Positions 15,860-24,726 of a stretch of 64,000 bases of DNA are shown piece after piece. The position numbers and the translations under genes were made by a program. How positions within the stretch are numbered: position 1 is the stretch's first letter; every line of letters begins with the position of its first letter. The stretch comes from Aquabacterium parvum (lineage in GTDB: Bacteria; Pseudomonadota; Gammaproteobacteria; Burkholderiales; Burkholderiaceae_C), in the NCBI RefSeq assembly GCF_001447195.1, contig NZ_LFRI01000386.1, positions 186,001 to 250,000 on the forward strand, given 5' to 3'. A model generated the notes under the pieces. The model was not told the origin of the DNA. It was given only the letters and a program-made list of their open reading frames with translations, and ran no database searches.

Positions 15860-16983
15860 GCGGCTTCCTTGTGCGAGCCGGCCGAGCCCAGTGGGCGTTG
15901 CGTGTTGGGTGGCGTGCCCCCCACCAGCGAATGCGCCAGCTCGCGCCAGGCTGGCAGCTCAGGCTTGCCCGGTTTGCGTTCGCCAAAGAACATGGCGATG
16001 AGTTCGCCGCTTTCATCGAACAGCTCGATCGAAGTCACCGGGCCGTCGTCCGTTGGTTTGCTCACCAGCCAGCTTTCGTGCACGGCGTCGCCGCGCAGGT
16101 GCAGGTTGAAGCCTTCGTCGAGCACGTTCAGCCAAGGACCCATGGGCTCGATGCGTTGCACCGCGCCGGTGTGGATCTGGATGCAGCCCGGGTTGCCCAC
16201 GAAGACCATGATCGGCAGGCCCGAGGTGGCTGCTTCGTTGAGCAGCCAGTCCACCGCCAGCAGCGGCGTGCGGCGCGTGTGCACGCCTTCCATCAGGCGC
16301 AGGGCCTGGCGGCGACCGACCTGAAAGCGCTTGAGCAGCTCGAAGAACTCGTGCGTGTCGTGCATGGCCGACCAGGCTTCACCCAGGCCCAGGCAGTCGA
16401 TCTCGCTGTCGGGTCGGTCGGTGGGCGGCGTGACGCGGCCGGGTGTGAAGCTCACGTCGCGCGCTGGGTCGGCGTGGCGCTGCACCAGGTCTTCGAGGGC
16501 GGGCAGAGATGTTTGCGCTCGGGCATGGACCTTGTGAACGGCCTGGCCATGGCGGTCGAAGAACTGCAGGCTGTGCTGTTCGCCCTTGTCCGTGCGCTCG
16601 ACGACGTGAAAGCCGGCATGCCAGTGGTTCAGGAACAGGCGCAGGTCGATCTCGGGCCCGATGGCCAGGCCCACCGGGCCCCTGGCACTGACGTTGCGGT
16701 ACACGCCGACCTTCTCATGCACGATGTGCTCGTTGCGCGTGAGGGCCATGACCGGGCCCACGGCTTCGAGGCCTTGCAGGATGGCGACCCAGTCACCGTT
16801 CAGTGGCACGGTGGCGAGCAGGCTGTCGGCGCCGGCCTGTGGCGACATCTGGCTCACAGCATGGGCAGCCAGCACCTCGCCTTCCGAGAGTTTGAGGCGT
16901 GCCGCGGCGTCGCGTGCCCGCAAGCCTTGAGCGCGAAGCTCGGCGAAGGACGAGCGCAAGGGGTTGAGAGAGGTCTTGGTCAT
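15856..16983 (-). CDS. hmuS: Hemin-degrading factor / haem chaperone HmuS
   Basis: A 375-residue cytoplasmic protein of the ChuS/HmuS/PhuS family, built as two related halves (about 25-180 and 215-350). Matching pieces are VMALTRNEHIVHEKVGVY with FFDRHGQAVHKV in the first half, and VFVGNPGCIQIHTGAVQRI with FDESGELIAMFFGERKPG in the second. The family binds incoming haem and either degrades it or hands it to a haem oxygenase. The stop overlaps hmuT, and the start is 36 bp after the receptor gene, in the usual hmuRSTUV order. Confidence 0.92.
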   Translation of the reverse strand: MTKTSLNPLRSSFAELRAQGLRARDAAARLKLSEGEVLAAHAVSQMSPQAGADSLLATVPLNGDWVAILQGLEAVGPVMALTRNEHIVHEKVGVYRNVSARGPVGLAIGPEIDLRLFLNHWHAGFHVVERTDKGEQHSLQFFDRHGQAVHKVHARAQTSLPALEDLVQRHADPARDVSFTPGRVTPPTDRPDSEIDCLGLGEAWSAMHDTHEFFELLKRFQVGRRQALRLMEGVHTRRTPLLAVDWLLNEAATSGLPIMVFVGNPGCIQIHTGAVQRIEPMGPWLNVLDEGFNLHLRGDAVHESWLVSKPTDDGPVTSIELFDESGELIAMFFGERKPGKPELPAWRELAHSLVGGTPPNTQRPLGSAGSHKEAA

Positions 16984-17019
16984 CTTTGGGCTCCATGTCG
17001 GTTGCAGGGGAGGGTGGTT

Positions 17020-19323
17020 TCAGTGGCGTGCCGAGATGGACACGCGCAGGTTGCGGCCAGCACCTTCGACGCCTTCGCTGGCGAAGCCGTTGTCCAGTCG
17101 GTAGGTTTCGTTGGCCAGGTTCTCGGCCGCGAGGTCGAGGGTGATGTGCTGGTTGATGCGCCATTGCGCCCAGGCACCCAGCAGTCGGTGGCTGGGTTGA
17201 CGGCCCGTGCGGGTATGCGTGTTGTCTTGGAAGTACTTGCGTGCCCAGACTTGTTGCCACCGCAGACCGATCTCGCCCCAGGTCTGACGCCAGCCCAGGC
17301 TGAGTTGCAGGCGGTCGGCGGGAACGGTCAGCAGGTCGCGTTCGCTCAGGCCGTTGAAGGTGCGGCCTTGCATGCGGTGGCCGCTGAAACGGGCCTGCCA
17401 GTCGTGCCATTGCAGGCCACCCTCGAGCTCCAGGCCCCAACGGTGCTCGGTGCCGGGTTGCACGAGCTCACCACTGCCGTCGGTCGAGGCCATCAGGGTT
17501 TCGAGCAATTGCTCGGTTCGGTCGTTGAAGGCCGTGAGCTTGGCGTCGAAGGCACTGCGGGCACCCAGCCCGAGCACACCGCGCTGGTGGGTCTGCACGC
17601 CTGCTTGAACGGAGCGAGACAGCTCTGGCTCGTAGAAGTTGGCGCAGATGCCGCTGCTGGGGGCCACGCGGGCGGTGGCGCTGTAGCCGGGAACGCGGAC
17701 CCCGTCTCCGTTTGTGCGCAACAGGCTGAGGTTGTTGCAACGGCCATAGCTGGATTTGGCGAAGGCCTCGTCGAGCAAGGGCGGGCGGAATGCGCGAGCC
17801 ACCGTGCCGAACACGGTCCAGCCTTGCGGGGCCCAGCTGTGCGAGAGGGTGAAACTGGGCGAAGCCCTCTGCGCGGTGATCGTGTCGGGCTGCCCTGCCG
17901 CGAGCAAGGCCGTGGCGTTGGCGCCGACCACGCGGGTCGTGAAGCGGTCCCAGCGGATGCCTGGCAAGGCTTGCCAACCGCCTCGTTTCACGTCGAGCTG
18001 CAGGTAGCCACCGATGCGATCTTGTGAGCCGGACGGCTGGGCGGGGTTGTAGCCATCGGCGTACTGAGGGTTGGCGTTGCTGGTGGCGCGGCGCGAGGTG
18101 CGTTCGCTGTTGCCACCTTGCAAGCCCATGTGCAGGCTCATGCGCCATGGGTTCGTGTCGGTGGAATCAGTCCCCGCAGCGGATGCCGCATCGCCTGACA
18201 GGGGCGGGCCCATCAAAGGCAGGGTGGCGCGCGTGTCGTAGGTGGTGTGCTGGTGATCGACGTCGTCATCGACCGTGCCCAAAGCGCTGAAGACGGACCA
18301 CTTTTCCTCCATGTGATCGCGCACGCGTGTCTGGCTGCGGCCCAAGGTGGCCTGCCATTGAGCGCCACTGGCTTCGTCGGCCCACTTCGTCTGCACAGAG
18401 ATGGTGTCGTCGTCGATGCGGCGTTGCACCTTGCCGAATGCGCCCGGGTCGCCGCCCGTTGTGTCATAAGGTTGCAGACCCTGATCCTGGTAGCGAACCC
18501 AGCTCAGCGCGGCCTTCCACTGGTCGGTCAGCCACCAGCTGCTTTTGACGAGGCTGCTGCCGGCATCGGTGTCGGAGAGTTCAAGCCGCTCGCCATCAGG
18601 GCGGCGGATGTCGTTGCTCTGGCGGCGCGATTGCGCGACCACGAGGTCGGTGCGTTCGCTGGGGCGACCATAGACGGCCACGAAGGCCTGCGTCTCGTCG
18701 TTGTTGCTGGCGTGGCCGATGCGCGTGCGTGCGCCCCATCGCTGGCCGGGTCGAAGCAGGTCGGCGGCATCTCGCGTCTGAGCGCTCACGGTGCCGCCCA
18801 GAGCGCCTGCCGGGCTCTCGACCTGGGCGCCTCGGCGGACCTCGATGGACTTGAGCAGCTCCGGCTCGATGAAGGTGCCGCCGAAGCGGTATTTCTCGAA
18901 GCCTTTGCCGACGCCGTCGAGCTCGATGCGCACGTCCTCGCCGTCGGTGTAGCCGCGGATGTTGAAGCCCATGCCGCTGCTGCGCGGCCCGCCTTGCACG
19001 GCCACGCCGGGCACCTCGTCGAGCACCTCGAACACCGAATCAGGCTGGCGCTGGCGCAGCACCGACTCCCCGATCGTCGTTGTCGATCGCGTGGTGTCGG
19101 CCTGCACAGCGGGCCGCTGACGCGTGGCTTGCACGCGCACTTCGGGCAACACGGTCATGTCGGACTCGAACTTGGGCTCAGGGAGTTGGGCGGGCGCAGG
19201 GGGCGCGGGCGCGGCGCCGTCCTCGGCTGCGAGGGCCGCGCCGCACAAGGCGAGCAACCAGCAACCGGTGGCGGCGACCGCCGACCGGCGCTGGCGCCAG
19301 GAACGGGGGGTACTGCAAGGCAT
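17020..19323 (-). CDS. hmuR: TonB-dependent haem/haemoglobin receptor HmuR
   Basis: A 767-residue outer-membrane receptor. It has a signal peptide ending ALAAEDG, a short Pro-rich linker, then VLPEVRVQATRQ. The plug holds SVFEVLDEVPGVAVQGGPRSSGMGFNIRGY (in part) and EVRRGAQVESPAGALGGTVS. The barrel contains ARAFRPPLLDEAF, corresponding to the FRAP box of haem receptors, and NFYEPELSRS near the usual NPNL region. Two cysteines in that surface loop may pair. The barrel ends LRVSISARH, with His instead of the usual terminal aromatic residue. The ATG at 19323 is preferred over a TTG six bases upstream. It is third in the Fur-controlled haem operon. Confidence 0.9.
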   Translation of the reverse strand: MPCSTPRSWRQRRSAVAATGCWLLALCGAALAAEDGAAPAPPAPAQLPEPKFESDMTVLPEVRVQATRQRPAVQADTTRSTTTIGESVLRQRQPDSVFEVLDEVPGVAVQGGPRSSGMGFNIRGYTDGEDVRIELDGVGKGFEKYRFGGTFIEPELLKSIEVRRGAQVESPAGALGGTVSAQTRDAADLLRPGQRWGARTRIGHASNNDETQAFVAVYGRPSERTDLVVAQSRRQSNDIRRPDGERLELSDTDAGSSLVKSSWWLTDQWKAALSWVRYQDQGLQPYDTTGGDPGAFGKVQRRIDDDTISVQTKWADEASGAQWQATLGRSQTRVRDHMEEKWSVFSALGTVDDDVDHQHTTYDTRATLPLMGPPLSGDAASAAGTDSTDTNPWRMSLHMGLQGGNSERTSRRATSNANPQYADGYNPAQPSGSQDRIGGYLQLDVKRGGWQALPGIRWDRFTTRVVGANATALLAAGQPDTITAQRASPSFTLSHSWAPQGWTVFGTVARAFRPPLLDEAFAKSSYGRCNNLSLLRTNGDGVRVPGYSATARVAPSSGICANFYEPELSRSVQAGVQTHQRGVLGLGARSAFDAKLTAFNDRTEQLLETLMASTDGSGELVQPGTEHRWGLELEGGLQWHDWQARFSGHRMQGRTFNGLSERDLLTVPADRLQLSLGWRQTWGEIGLRWQQVWARKYFQDNTHTRTGRQPSHRLLGAWAQWRINQHITLDLAAENLANETYRLDNGFASEGVEGAGRNLRVSISARH

Positions 19324-19379
19324 GGCCAATCACAGGCCGCGTCGGCGCGACCTGTGTCCTTCATTGCTGTGTCACGTGG

Positions 19380-20081
19380 TCAGCGGACCTGACGGCGGCG
19401 GCGAACCATGGCCATGGCACCCAGGCCGGCGCCGAGCAAGGCCCAGGCCTGGGGTTCGGGCACGGCGGTCTGCACCGCGTAAACCGCCACCTGGTCCAGG
19501 CTCATGTGAGCGGCCGTGGCACCGAAGTTGAAGACCCAGTCGCCTGTGCCGGCCAGGGTCCACTTCCACAGGCTTTCCTGCTCGGCGCCACCAAAGCCGC
19601 CGGTGATGGCGTTGTCGTAGGTCAGCACGCGGGTGGCGCTCACGCCGTTGAGCGTGGCCTCTTCCAACGCGATCGAGCCTTGGGTGCCCACGCGCAGGTA
19701 GACCTCCCACAGGCCGGTGGTCGAGCCAGCCAGGTCAACCTGGAAGCTGGTCGGGCCGCCCAGGCCATAGATGTTGCCGCCGCTGGTCGGGAAGGCGCCG
19801 CCGGTCAGCTCGGTCAGCGTGCCAGCGCCGGCGATGTCGGGCGTGTTGTCCGTCGGGTAGCTCAGGATCACGTTCCACTCGGCGTAGCTGCTGCCGGCGT
19901 CGGGGGTGGCGATCCAGGCGTTGGCGCTGTTGCTGCCGTTGCCGCTGTGACCCAATGCGGCGGAGTCCCAGACACCAGCGGTGGCGTGGGCGCTGCCTTG
20001 TGCGGCCATCAAGGCCATGGCGGCGAGGGCCAGCGAGCGCAAGGACGAAGGGATGGACTGGGAGAAGTGAGAAAGGTGCAT
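19380..20081 (-). CDS. PEP-CTERM protein inside the haem uptake operon
   Basis: A 233-residue exported protein. It has a signal peptide (about 1-33, ending SAHA), a mature part rich in Gly/Thr/Ser with beta-strand character (NIYGLGGPTSFQVDLAG, LWEVYLRVG, WVFNFGATAAHMSLDQVAVY) and a C-terminal sorting signal VPEP plus hydrophobic segment plus RRRRQVR. It is likely processed by an exosortase encoded elsewhere and displayed or released at the cell surface. A GAGG lies 5 bp upstream of the ATG. It sits second in the haem operon, 56 bp before hmuR, so it is probably iron-repressed with it. A role in surface haem capture is only inference; no known haemophore fold was recognised. Confidence 0.82.
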   Translation of the reverse strand: MHLSHFSQSIPSSLRSLALAAMALMAAQGSAHATAGVWDSAALGHSGNGSNSANAWIATPDAGSSYAEWNVILSYPTDNTPDIAGAGTLTELTGGAFPTSGGNIYGLGGPTSFQVDLAGSTTGLWEVYLRVGTQGSIALEEATLNGVSATRVLTYDNAITGGFGGAEQESLWKWTLAGTGDWVFNFGATAAHMSLDQVAVYAVQTAVPEPQAWALLGAGLGAMAMVRRRRQVR

Positions 20082-20188
20082 GTCAACCTCGGAGGGAGGA
20101 AATCAACAGCGTTCCTTCCCCACGAAGGCAACACGTCAGGATGGCGATGATTCAGTCGGGGACGGGCCCCACCCAGGACGCCTTGTCC

Positions 20189-20410
20189 TCAGGCAGCTTC
20201 GTGCGCGCCCGGGCTCGAACCCGGGTGGTTCACCACGAAGCGGTACTGCTTGCCGCAATCGACGATGACCTCTTTCTGGCCTTTCTTGAGCAGCCGCACA
20301 TCCACCTTGATCGAGCCGTAGCCATCGTGGGCGATCACCTCGTCCAGCAACTGGAGCAGGCGGGCCTTGACGGGGGCAACGGACGGGGTAGAAGGGCTGC
20401 GATCGGACAT
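20189..20410 (-). CDS. Small HemP-like protein, first gene of the haem operon
   Basis: A 73-residue cytoplasmic-type protein. The core VRLLKKGQKEVIVDCGKQYRFVV resembles the end of HemP (LL.G..EV.I...G..YR), but the N-terminal half is different and helical (VKARLLQLLDEVIAHDGYG). HemP is a small protein coded ahead of haem uptake genes in many proteobacteria and is linked to haem transport regulation. Here the gene is likewise first, 30 bp after a Fur-like box and 107 bp before the PEP-CTERM gene. Treating it as a HemP relative is tentative. The C-terminal codons form a GC palindrome at about 20203-20223. Confidence 0.7.
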   Translation of the reverse strand: MSDRSPSTPSVAPVKARLLQLLDEVIAHDGYGSIKVDVRLLKKGQKEVIVDCGKQYRFVVNHPGSSPGAHEAA

Positions 20411-20439
20411 GGAGGCTTTTCGTTTGCGACAGTCAGCAT

Positions 20440-20458
20440 CTTAATGAGAATTATTCGC
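20440..20458 (-). promoter_or_regulatory. Putative Fur box of the haem uptake operon
   Basis: The minus strand reads GCGAATAATTCTCATTAAG; 12 of the core 16 Fur-box positions agree. It lies 30 bp upstream of the first gene of the haem operon and shares the GCGAAT..TT.TC.TT pattern with the two sites near the siderophore receptor. Confidence 0.65.
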
Positions 20459-20469
20459 AAATGAATGAT

Positions 20470-20490
20470 GCCCCCTTCAAACCCGGGGGC
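20470..20490 (-). terminator. Hairpin after bepA, weak terminator
   Basis: Stem GCCCCC/GGGGGC with a 9-nt loop. On the minus strand it is followed by ATCATTCATTTG, moderately U-rich. It lies 55 bp after the bepA stop and just before the haem operon promoter, where insulation would make sense. Confidence 0.45.
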
Positions 20491-20544
20491 TTGCCGCCTG
20501 ATCGGTTCTGCAGGGCCGACTGCACCGCCAGGTGCCGCGTCGAC

Positions 20545-22221
20545 TCAGCGGCCGCCGTCTTCGCGCATGTCCTCGCGCAACTGGCGCTGCCAATCCTTGA
20601 GCCGCGCGTCGAGCACGCTCAGCTCGACGATGGCCGCCGCATCCGGTTGGCGGAAACGTTTGCGCCCGCCTTCTGCTCGGTCGATGGCGCCGGGCAGGTC
20701 GCCCTCCGCTGCGGCGGCCTCGGCTTCGGCGCGCACCGCGCGAATCGGCTGGCCGAGTTGTTGCCACAGGCTGGCCAGCAGCGACCAGGCCGTGCTGTCG
20801 TGCGGGTGCACGCTCAGGTGCGTCTGCAGGCGAGCGGCGGCGTCTGACCAGGCGGCGTTGCGTTCGCTCGATGGTGGCAAGGCCAGCGCCAGGCGCGACG
20901 CGTAGATGAGTTCCGGGCGCGCCGACAGCTTCACGACCGATGGCCGACCTGGGCCCATCAGCTCACGCAGGCTGGCGGCCGCAGCGTCGTGCTGCTGGGC
21001 CAGCAATTGACCTTCGATGGCGCTGATGAGCAGCACGCGTTGCGCCAGAGCCTGTTGACCAGCGGGCAGCTGCGGCAGCAGCGAGCGGGCTTCACTCAGC
21101 GCTTGAGCCGCTCGCGCATGACCGTTGCTGCGCTGCCAGGTCACGGCGCGCGTGTAGTGGGCGGCGATGGCATCGAGCGGTGAGGCGTCAGGAGGCGGGC
21201 GCAGGTTGCCGAGTGCCTCCAGCGCCACGCTGCGCGTGTCCATCAGGACCCTGGCGCGCGCCGCCATTAGCACATGCCAGGCCCATTGTTCGCTGGCGTC
21301 GGGTCGCAGCGCAGCACGCGTGTCCCATGATTTCGCCCCCAGGCGGGCGCGCGCCTCGCCGATGCGCTCGGTGGTCAGGGGGTGGGTTCGCAGGTAGGGA
21401 AAACTGCCGTCGTCATTGAGGCGCGAGGCTTGCTGCAGCGTCTCGAACATCAAAGCCATGCCGCTGTCGCGAAAGCCGGCCTCCGACAGCAGGCCAAAAC
21501 CAACGCGGTCGGCCTCGCGCTCCATGTCCCGCGAGAAGTTGAGCTGGCCCTGGATGGCTGCCGCCTGTCCCCCGTAGATCAGCGCTTGCGCTGCGGCCGG
21601 GTTGGCACTGGCGGCCAGCACGCCGAGCAACAAGCTGGCGATGCCGATCCAGGAGGTGCGGCTTTGTTGCCCGATCATGCGCGCGATGTGCCGCTGCGTC
21701 ACGTGCGACAGCTCGTGCGCCAGCACCGATGCGAGCTCGTCCGGCGTGCGCGTGACGGCCAACAGGCCCAGGTGCACCCCGATGTAGCCGCCCGGCAGCG
21801 CGAAGGCGTTGACGCTTCGGTCCTTGACCAGGAACGCGTCCCAGGCCAGCACCTGATCGAGCTCGGCTGTGATCTCGCCCCGCTGCCGAGCGGCCAGCAG
21901 CAAGCGCTGCCAGACCTGGTCGATGTACTCGAGCACCAGCGGATCGTCGATCACCGCCGGGTCGCCCAGGATGGCGCGCATGATGCGATCACCCAGTTTG
22001 CGTTCGGCCGCAGGCGAGAGCGCCTGCGCGCTGCTGTCACCCAGCGCTGGCAGCGAGATGACGGGGGCTGGCGTGTAAGGCTCGGTGTGGGCGAATCCGG
22101 GGGGGGGCGCGAGCAGGCTGGCGCACACCGCCGAAAGGATCAGCCGACGGCCATGGGCCGACCAAGTTGAAAAGGCCTTCGGGGCGGCCTTCGAGCGCGA
22201 GGGCTTCGGGGACAATCGCAC
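20545..22221 (-). CDS. bepA: M48-family periplasmic metalloprotease/chaperone BepA
   Basis: A 558-residue protein. It has a signal peptide (about 22-44, ending GFAH) and an M48 peptidase domain with the zinc motif HELSH near 170 and the third ligand in MEREADRVGFGLL near 235. VNAFALPGGYIGVHLGLL precedes the active site, and a C-terminal TPR-rich half has repeated Ala/Leu helices. BepA degrades or helps fold misassembled LptD and BAM substrates in the periplasm. The frame begins with GTG at 22221, before the signal peptide; no internal ATG fits. The gene is divergent from moaC by 120 bp. Confidence 0.88.
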   Translation of the reverse strand: MRLSPKPSRSKAAPKAFSTWSAHGRRLILSAVCASLLAPPPGFAHTEPYTPAPVISLPALGDSSAQALSPAAERKLGDRIMRAILGDPAVIDDPLVLEYIDQVWQRLLLAARQRGEITAELDQVLAWDAFLVKDRSVNAFALPGGYIGVHLGLLAVTRTPDELASVLAHELSHVTQRHIARMIGQQSRTSWIGIASLLLGVLAASANPAAAQALIYGGQAAAIQGQLNFSRDMEREADRVGFGLLSEAGFRDSGMALMFETLQQASRLNDDGSFPYLRTHPLTTERIGEARARLGAKSWDTRAALRPDASEQWAWHVLMAARARVLMDTRSVALEALGNLRPPPDASPLDAIAAHYTRAVTWQRSNGHARAAQALSEARSLLPQLPAGQQALAQRVLLISAIEGQLLAQQHDAAAASLRELMGPGRPSVVKLSARPELIYASRLALALPPSSERNAAWSDAAARLQTHLSVHPHDSTAWSLLASLWQQLGQPIRAVRAEAEAAAAEGDLPGAIDRAEGGRKRFRQPDAAAIVELSVLDARLKDWQRQLREDMREDGGR

Positions 22222-22341
22222 GGTCTCTCAAGATCACGGTGAGCGAGGCGCACAGTATGCGTCCGTGCGCGCGCCAGCCCGGCGCCTTCACCCAACTTGA
22301 CACCCCTGTCACCGCCTCGTCACCTGTCAGGCCCCGACCCC

Positions 22342-22827
22342 ATGAGCGAACTCACCCACTTCGATGCCCACGGCCAGGCCCACATGGTCGATGTCTCAGC
22401 CAAGGTGCCCACCGTGCGCGTGGCGGTGGCCGAAGGCCGAATCCGGATGCAGCCCGGTACCCTGGCCCTCATCAAAGAAGGGCGTGCTGGCAAGGGCGAT
22501 GTGCTGGGCGTGGCCCGCATCGCGGCCATCCAGGGCGCCAAGCGCACCTCGGACCTCATCCCCTTGTGCCACCCTCTGCCGCTGTCGAAGGTGGCTGTCG
22601 AGTTCGAACTCGAAGAGGCTGCATCCGCCGTGCGGTGCCAGGTGACAGTGCAGACCCTGGGACCCACCGGTGTCGAAATGGAGGCCCTGACCGCTGTGCA
22701 GGTGGGCCTGCTGACCATCTACGACATGTGCAAGGCCGCTGAAAAAGGCATGCGCATCACGGACGTGCGTCTGCTGGAAAAGCTGGGCGGCAAGTCCGGC
22801 CCCTGGCGCGCCGATGCCGCTGACTGA
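22342..22827 (+). CDS. moaC: Cyclic pyranopterin monophosphate synthase MoaC
   Basis: A 161-residue protein matching MoaC over its full length: [27 protein letters not shown] (in part), [32 protein letters not shown] and [28 protein letters not shown]. The LCHPL histidine and the MCKA/K region are catalytic. It converts the GTP-derived 3',8-cyclo intermediate to cPMP in molybdenum cofactor synthesis. Molybdopterin is needed in this window by MsrP. The ATG at 22342 gives the standard MoaC N-terminus. Confidence 0.96.
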   Translation: MSELTHFDAHGQAHMVDVSAKVPTVRVAVAEGRIRMQPGTLALIKEGRAGKGDVLGVARIAAIQGAKRTSDLIPLCHPLPLSKVAVEFELEEAASAVRCQVTVQTLGPTGVEMEALTAVQVGLLTIYDMCKAAEKGMRITDVRLLEKLGGKSGPWRADAAD

Positions 22828-22829
22828 CC

Positions 22830-22867
22830 AGGCCGCCTGACAACGCCGGCTGGCAGCGGCCTTCTTT
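22830..22867 (+). terminator. Possible terminator of moaC
   Basis: AGGCCGC/GCGGCCT outer stem enclosing a GCCGGC element, followed by TCTTTC. It lies directly after the moaC stop and before the convergent ligase gene. Confidence 0.4.
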
Positions 22868-22881
22868 CGCGCGCGAGTGGC

Positions 22882-24726
22882 TCAGGGCTCCATGTCCCGC
22901 CAGGTGTAGCGACCTTGTGGCGCATCGCACTGGAAGGGCAGTGGCTCGCCCTTGGTCGCTTCCGCCTCGCACACCTGGAACCACGGTTTGGCTCGGGCGT
23001 TGCGGAACTCGCTCAGGCGCTGCGCCACGTAACGCGCGTGGTCCACGCGACCGTGCTCGGCCAGCGAGCGCGCATACGCCATCATCAGCCGGGCGTCGAG
23101 CAGGACGTGCGTGGTTCGGCGGAAGGCTTCGGGCGGCAGGCTGGGCTCGTCGTCGTCGGGCAGGTTCACCCAGGCGTAGTCGGCCTGGTGTCCCCACCAT
23201 GGCATTTGCCGACCGAAATCGATGCGTTCGCGCAGGCCCGCCGGGCAGATGCGGCTCAGCCATTGGGGTTGGTTCGCCGAGGCCTGGGCGCACGGCCTGG
23301 GCGCGTAGATGTTGGCTGCCGACTGGTAGTCCAGGGCACACCAAATGCCCAGCGCGGCCATGAGCAGGCCCGCCAGTGCGCCAACGGACGAGGGTTGGTT
23401 TGTGCCCGAGCTGGATTCGATCGACGCGGAGGCCCCCGAGCTCGCAGGCTCGGCCCGAGTCGACAGCCCCAGCCCGAAAGCAAAGGCCGTCGGCAGCAGA
23501 AAATAGGCGTACCAAAGCGGGTACTCCAGCAGGCTGTGCAGGCCGGCCGCTGCCACCATCACCGCCGCGGCCCCAGCCAGCCCCACCTGGTCGTCAGCCA
23601 CAGCTCGGTTTGGGCGCACCAGCGTCACGAAGGCCGCCAGGCTCAGCAGCAACAGCAAAACGGCCAGCGGCAGACCGAACTCCACCGCCCACTGCAGCAG
23701 GATGTTGTGGGTGTGATCGAAGAAGGCCACCGGTCGGCCAGGGAAGGGCGTCATCGTCCAGGCGAAGTTGAAGCGCCCGTAGCCCACGCCGCTCCACGGT
23801 TGCTGCGCGATCAGGCTCAGCACGTTCGACCAGATCCCGAAGCGCGAGCTGGAGATGTCGCTGCCGTCATGCAGGCGGGCCTCGGCCGCGAACGCCACCG
23901 ACTGATCGGCGTGCGACCACAGCCACATGCCGCCCCAAGCCAGGCCGTACAACACGGGAGCGCCCACCAGGGTCAGGCGCAAGCGCGTGGGCAGCCGCCG
24001 ATCGAACACGCCCCAGGCGCTCAGCAGCAGCATGGCCAGCATGCCGGTGCGCGACGCCGTGAGCACGATCACGCCGATGAAGGCCGCCAGCCCGGCGCTG
24101 GCCAGGCCCACTGACAAGCGCCCCCGCGCGCCCAGCCAGGCCACGCCGACACAGGCGAAAACCATCAGGGTGCTGAAGTGGTTGGGTTGCCTCAGGTTGC
24201 CCACCGCGCGGCCGGCCATGGTCGGGATGGCGACCCAGCGGCCGTCTGCCCAACCCGGGTGAAAGACCTGCACCAGCGCCAGCAAGGTGCCAGCGACGCC
24301 GGCCACGGCCAAGCCGCCAAAGAAGAAGGCCGACAGCGTGTCGCGCTCGGGGCTGCCGCCGGCCCGCCAGCCTGACCAGGCCGCCAAGGCCGCGGCCAAG
24401 GCCATGCCGCCGCCCATCAGACCCAGTCCCAAGGGCAAGGGGCTGAACACGCCCGCCCACAACGCCATGCCTGCCTGGGTGAGCAGCACCGCACAGAGTG
24501 CTTGTAAAGCGGTGCGACCTGGCCCCTGCAGCGGGGCATTCGGGCGTCCGCCCAGCCAGCTCAGCCACAGGCCCCAGCCGAGCACGGCCAGCGCCTGGTT
24601 GTAGAAGGTCACGGAGGGCGGGTCGTGCGGTGCGACGAGTGTCGGGGCCGCCAGGGCCAGCAGGGCCAGGGCCCAACCACCCACCGGCCAGGTGCCCACG
24701 TTGCGGGCAGGGGAAATCGTTGTCAT
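22882..24726 (-). CDS. PglL/O-antigen-ligase-type membrane glycosyltransferase
   Basis: A 614-residue polytopic protein of the Wzy_C/PglL superfamily. About ten hydrophobic segments fill residues 15-460. A large periplasmic loop contains FGIWSNVLSLIAQQPWSGVGYGRFNF (in part) and FFDHTHNILLQWAVEFGLP, where the HNxxLQ element is typical of the ligase/oligosaccharyltransferase active loop. The C-terminal 150 residues are soluble and resemble the PglL-type Wzy_C_2 region (RTTHVLLDARLMMAYARSLAEHGR). Members transfer lipid-linked glycans to pilin or other proteins. No pilin or glycan synthesis genes lie nearby. The ATG at 24726 was chosen; an in-frame ATG at 24759 is possible. Confidence 0.82.
   Translation of the reverse strand: MTTISPARNVGTWPVGGWALALLALAAPTLVAPHDPPSVTFYNQALAVLGWGLWLSWLGGRPNAPLQGPGRTALQALCAVLLTQAGMALWAGVFSPLPLGLGLMGGGMALAAALAAWSGWRAGGSPERDTLSAFFFGGLAVAGVAGTLLALVQVFHPGWADGRWVAIPTMAGRAVGNLRQPNHFSTLMVFACVGVAWLGARGRLSVGLASAGLAAFIGVIVLTASRTGMLAMLLLSAWGVFDRRLPTRLRLTLVGAPVLYGLAWGGMWLWSHADQSVAFAAEARLHDGSDISSSRFGIWSNVLSLIAQQPWSGVGYGRFNFAWTMTPFPGRPVAFFDHTHNILLQWAVEFGLPLAVLLLLLSLAAFVTLVRPNRAVADDQVGLAGAAAVMVAAAGLHSLLEYPLWYAYFLLPTAFAFGLGLSTRAEPASSGASASIESSSGTNQPSSVGALAGLLMAALGIWCALDYQSAANIYAPRPCAQASANQPQWLSRICPAGLRERIDFGRQMPWWGHQADYAWVNLPDDDEPSLPPEAFRRTTHVLLDARLMMAYARSLAEHGRVDHARYVAQRLSEFRNARAKPWFQVCEAEATKGEPLPFQCDAPQGRYTWRDMEP

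Noticed and set aside
15577-18027. Long open frame opposite hmuS and hmuR
   Set aside because: It crosses two recognised genes on the other strand and has no domain; a product of high GC at third positions.
20203-20223. T-arm-like sequence on the minus strand (CCCGGGTTCGAGCCCGGG)
   Set aside because: It looks like a tRNA T-arm, but no matching acceptor, D or anticodon arm lies upstream, and it is the in-frame end of a coding sequence.
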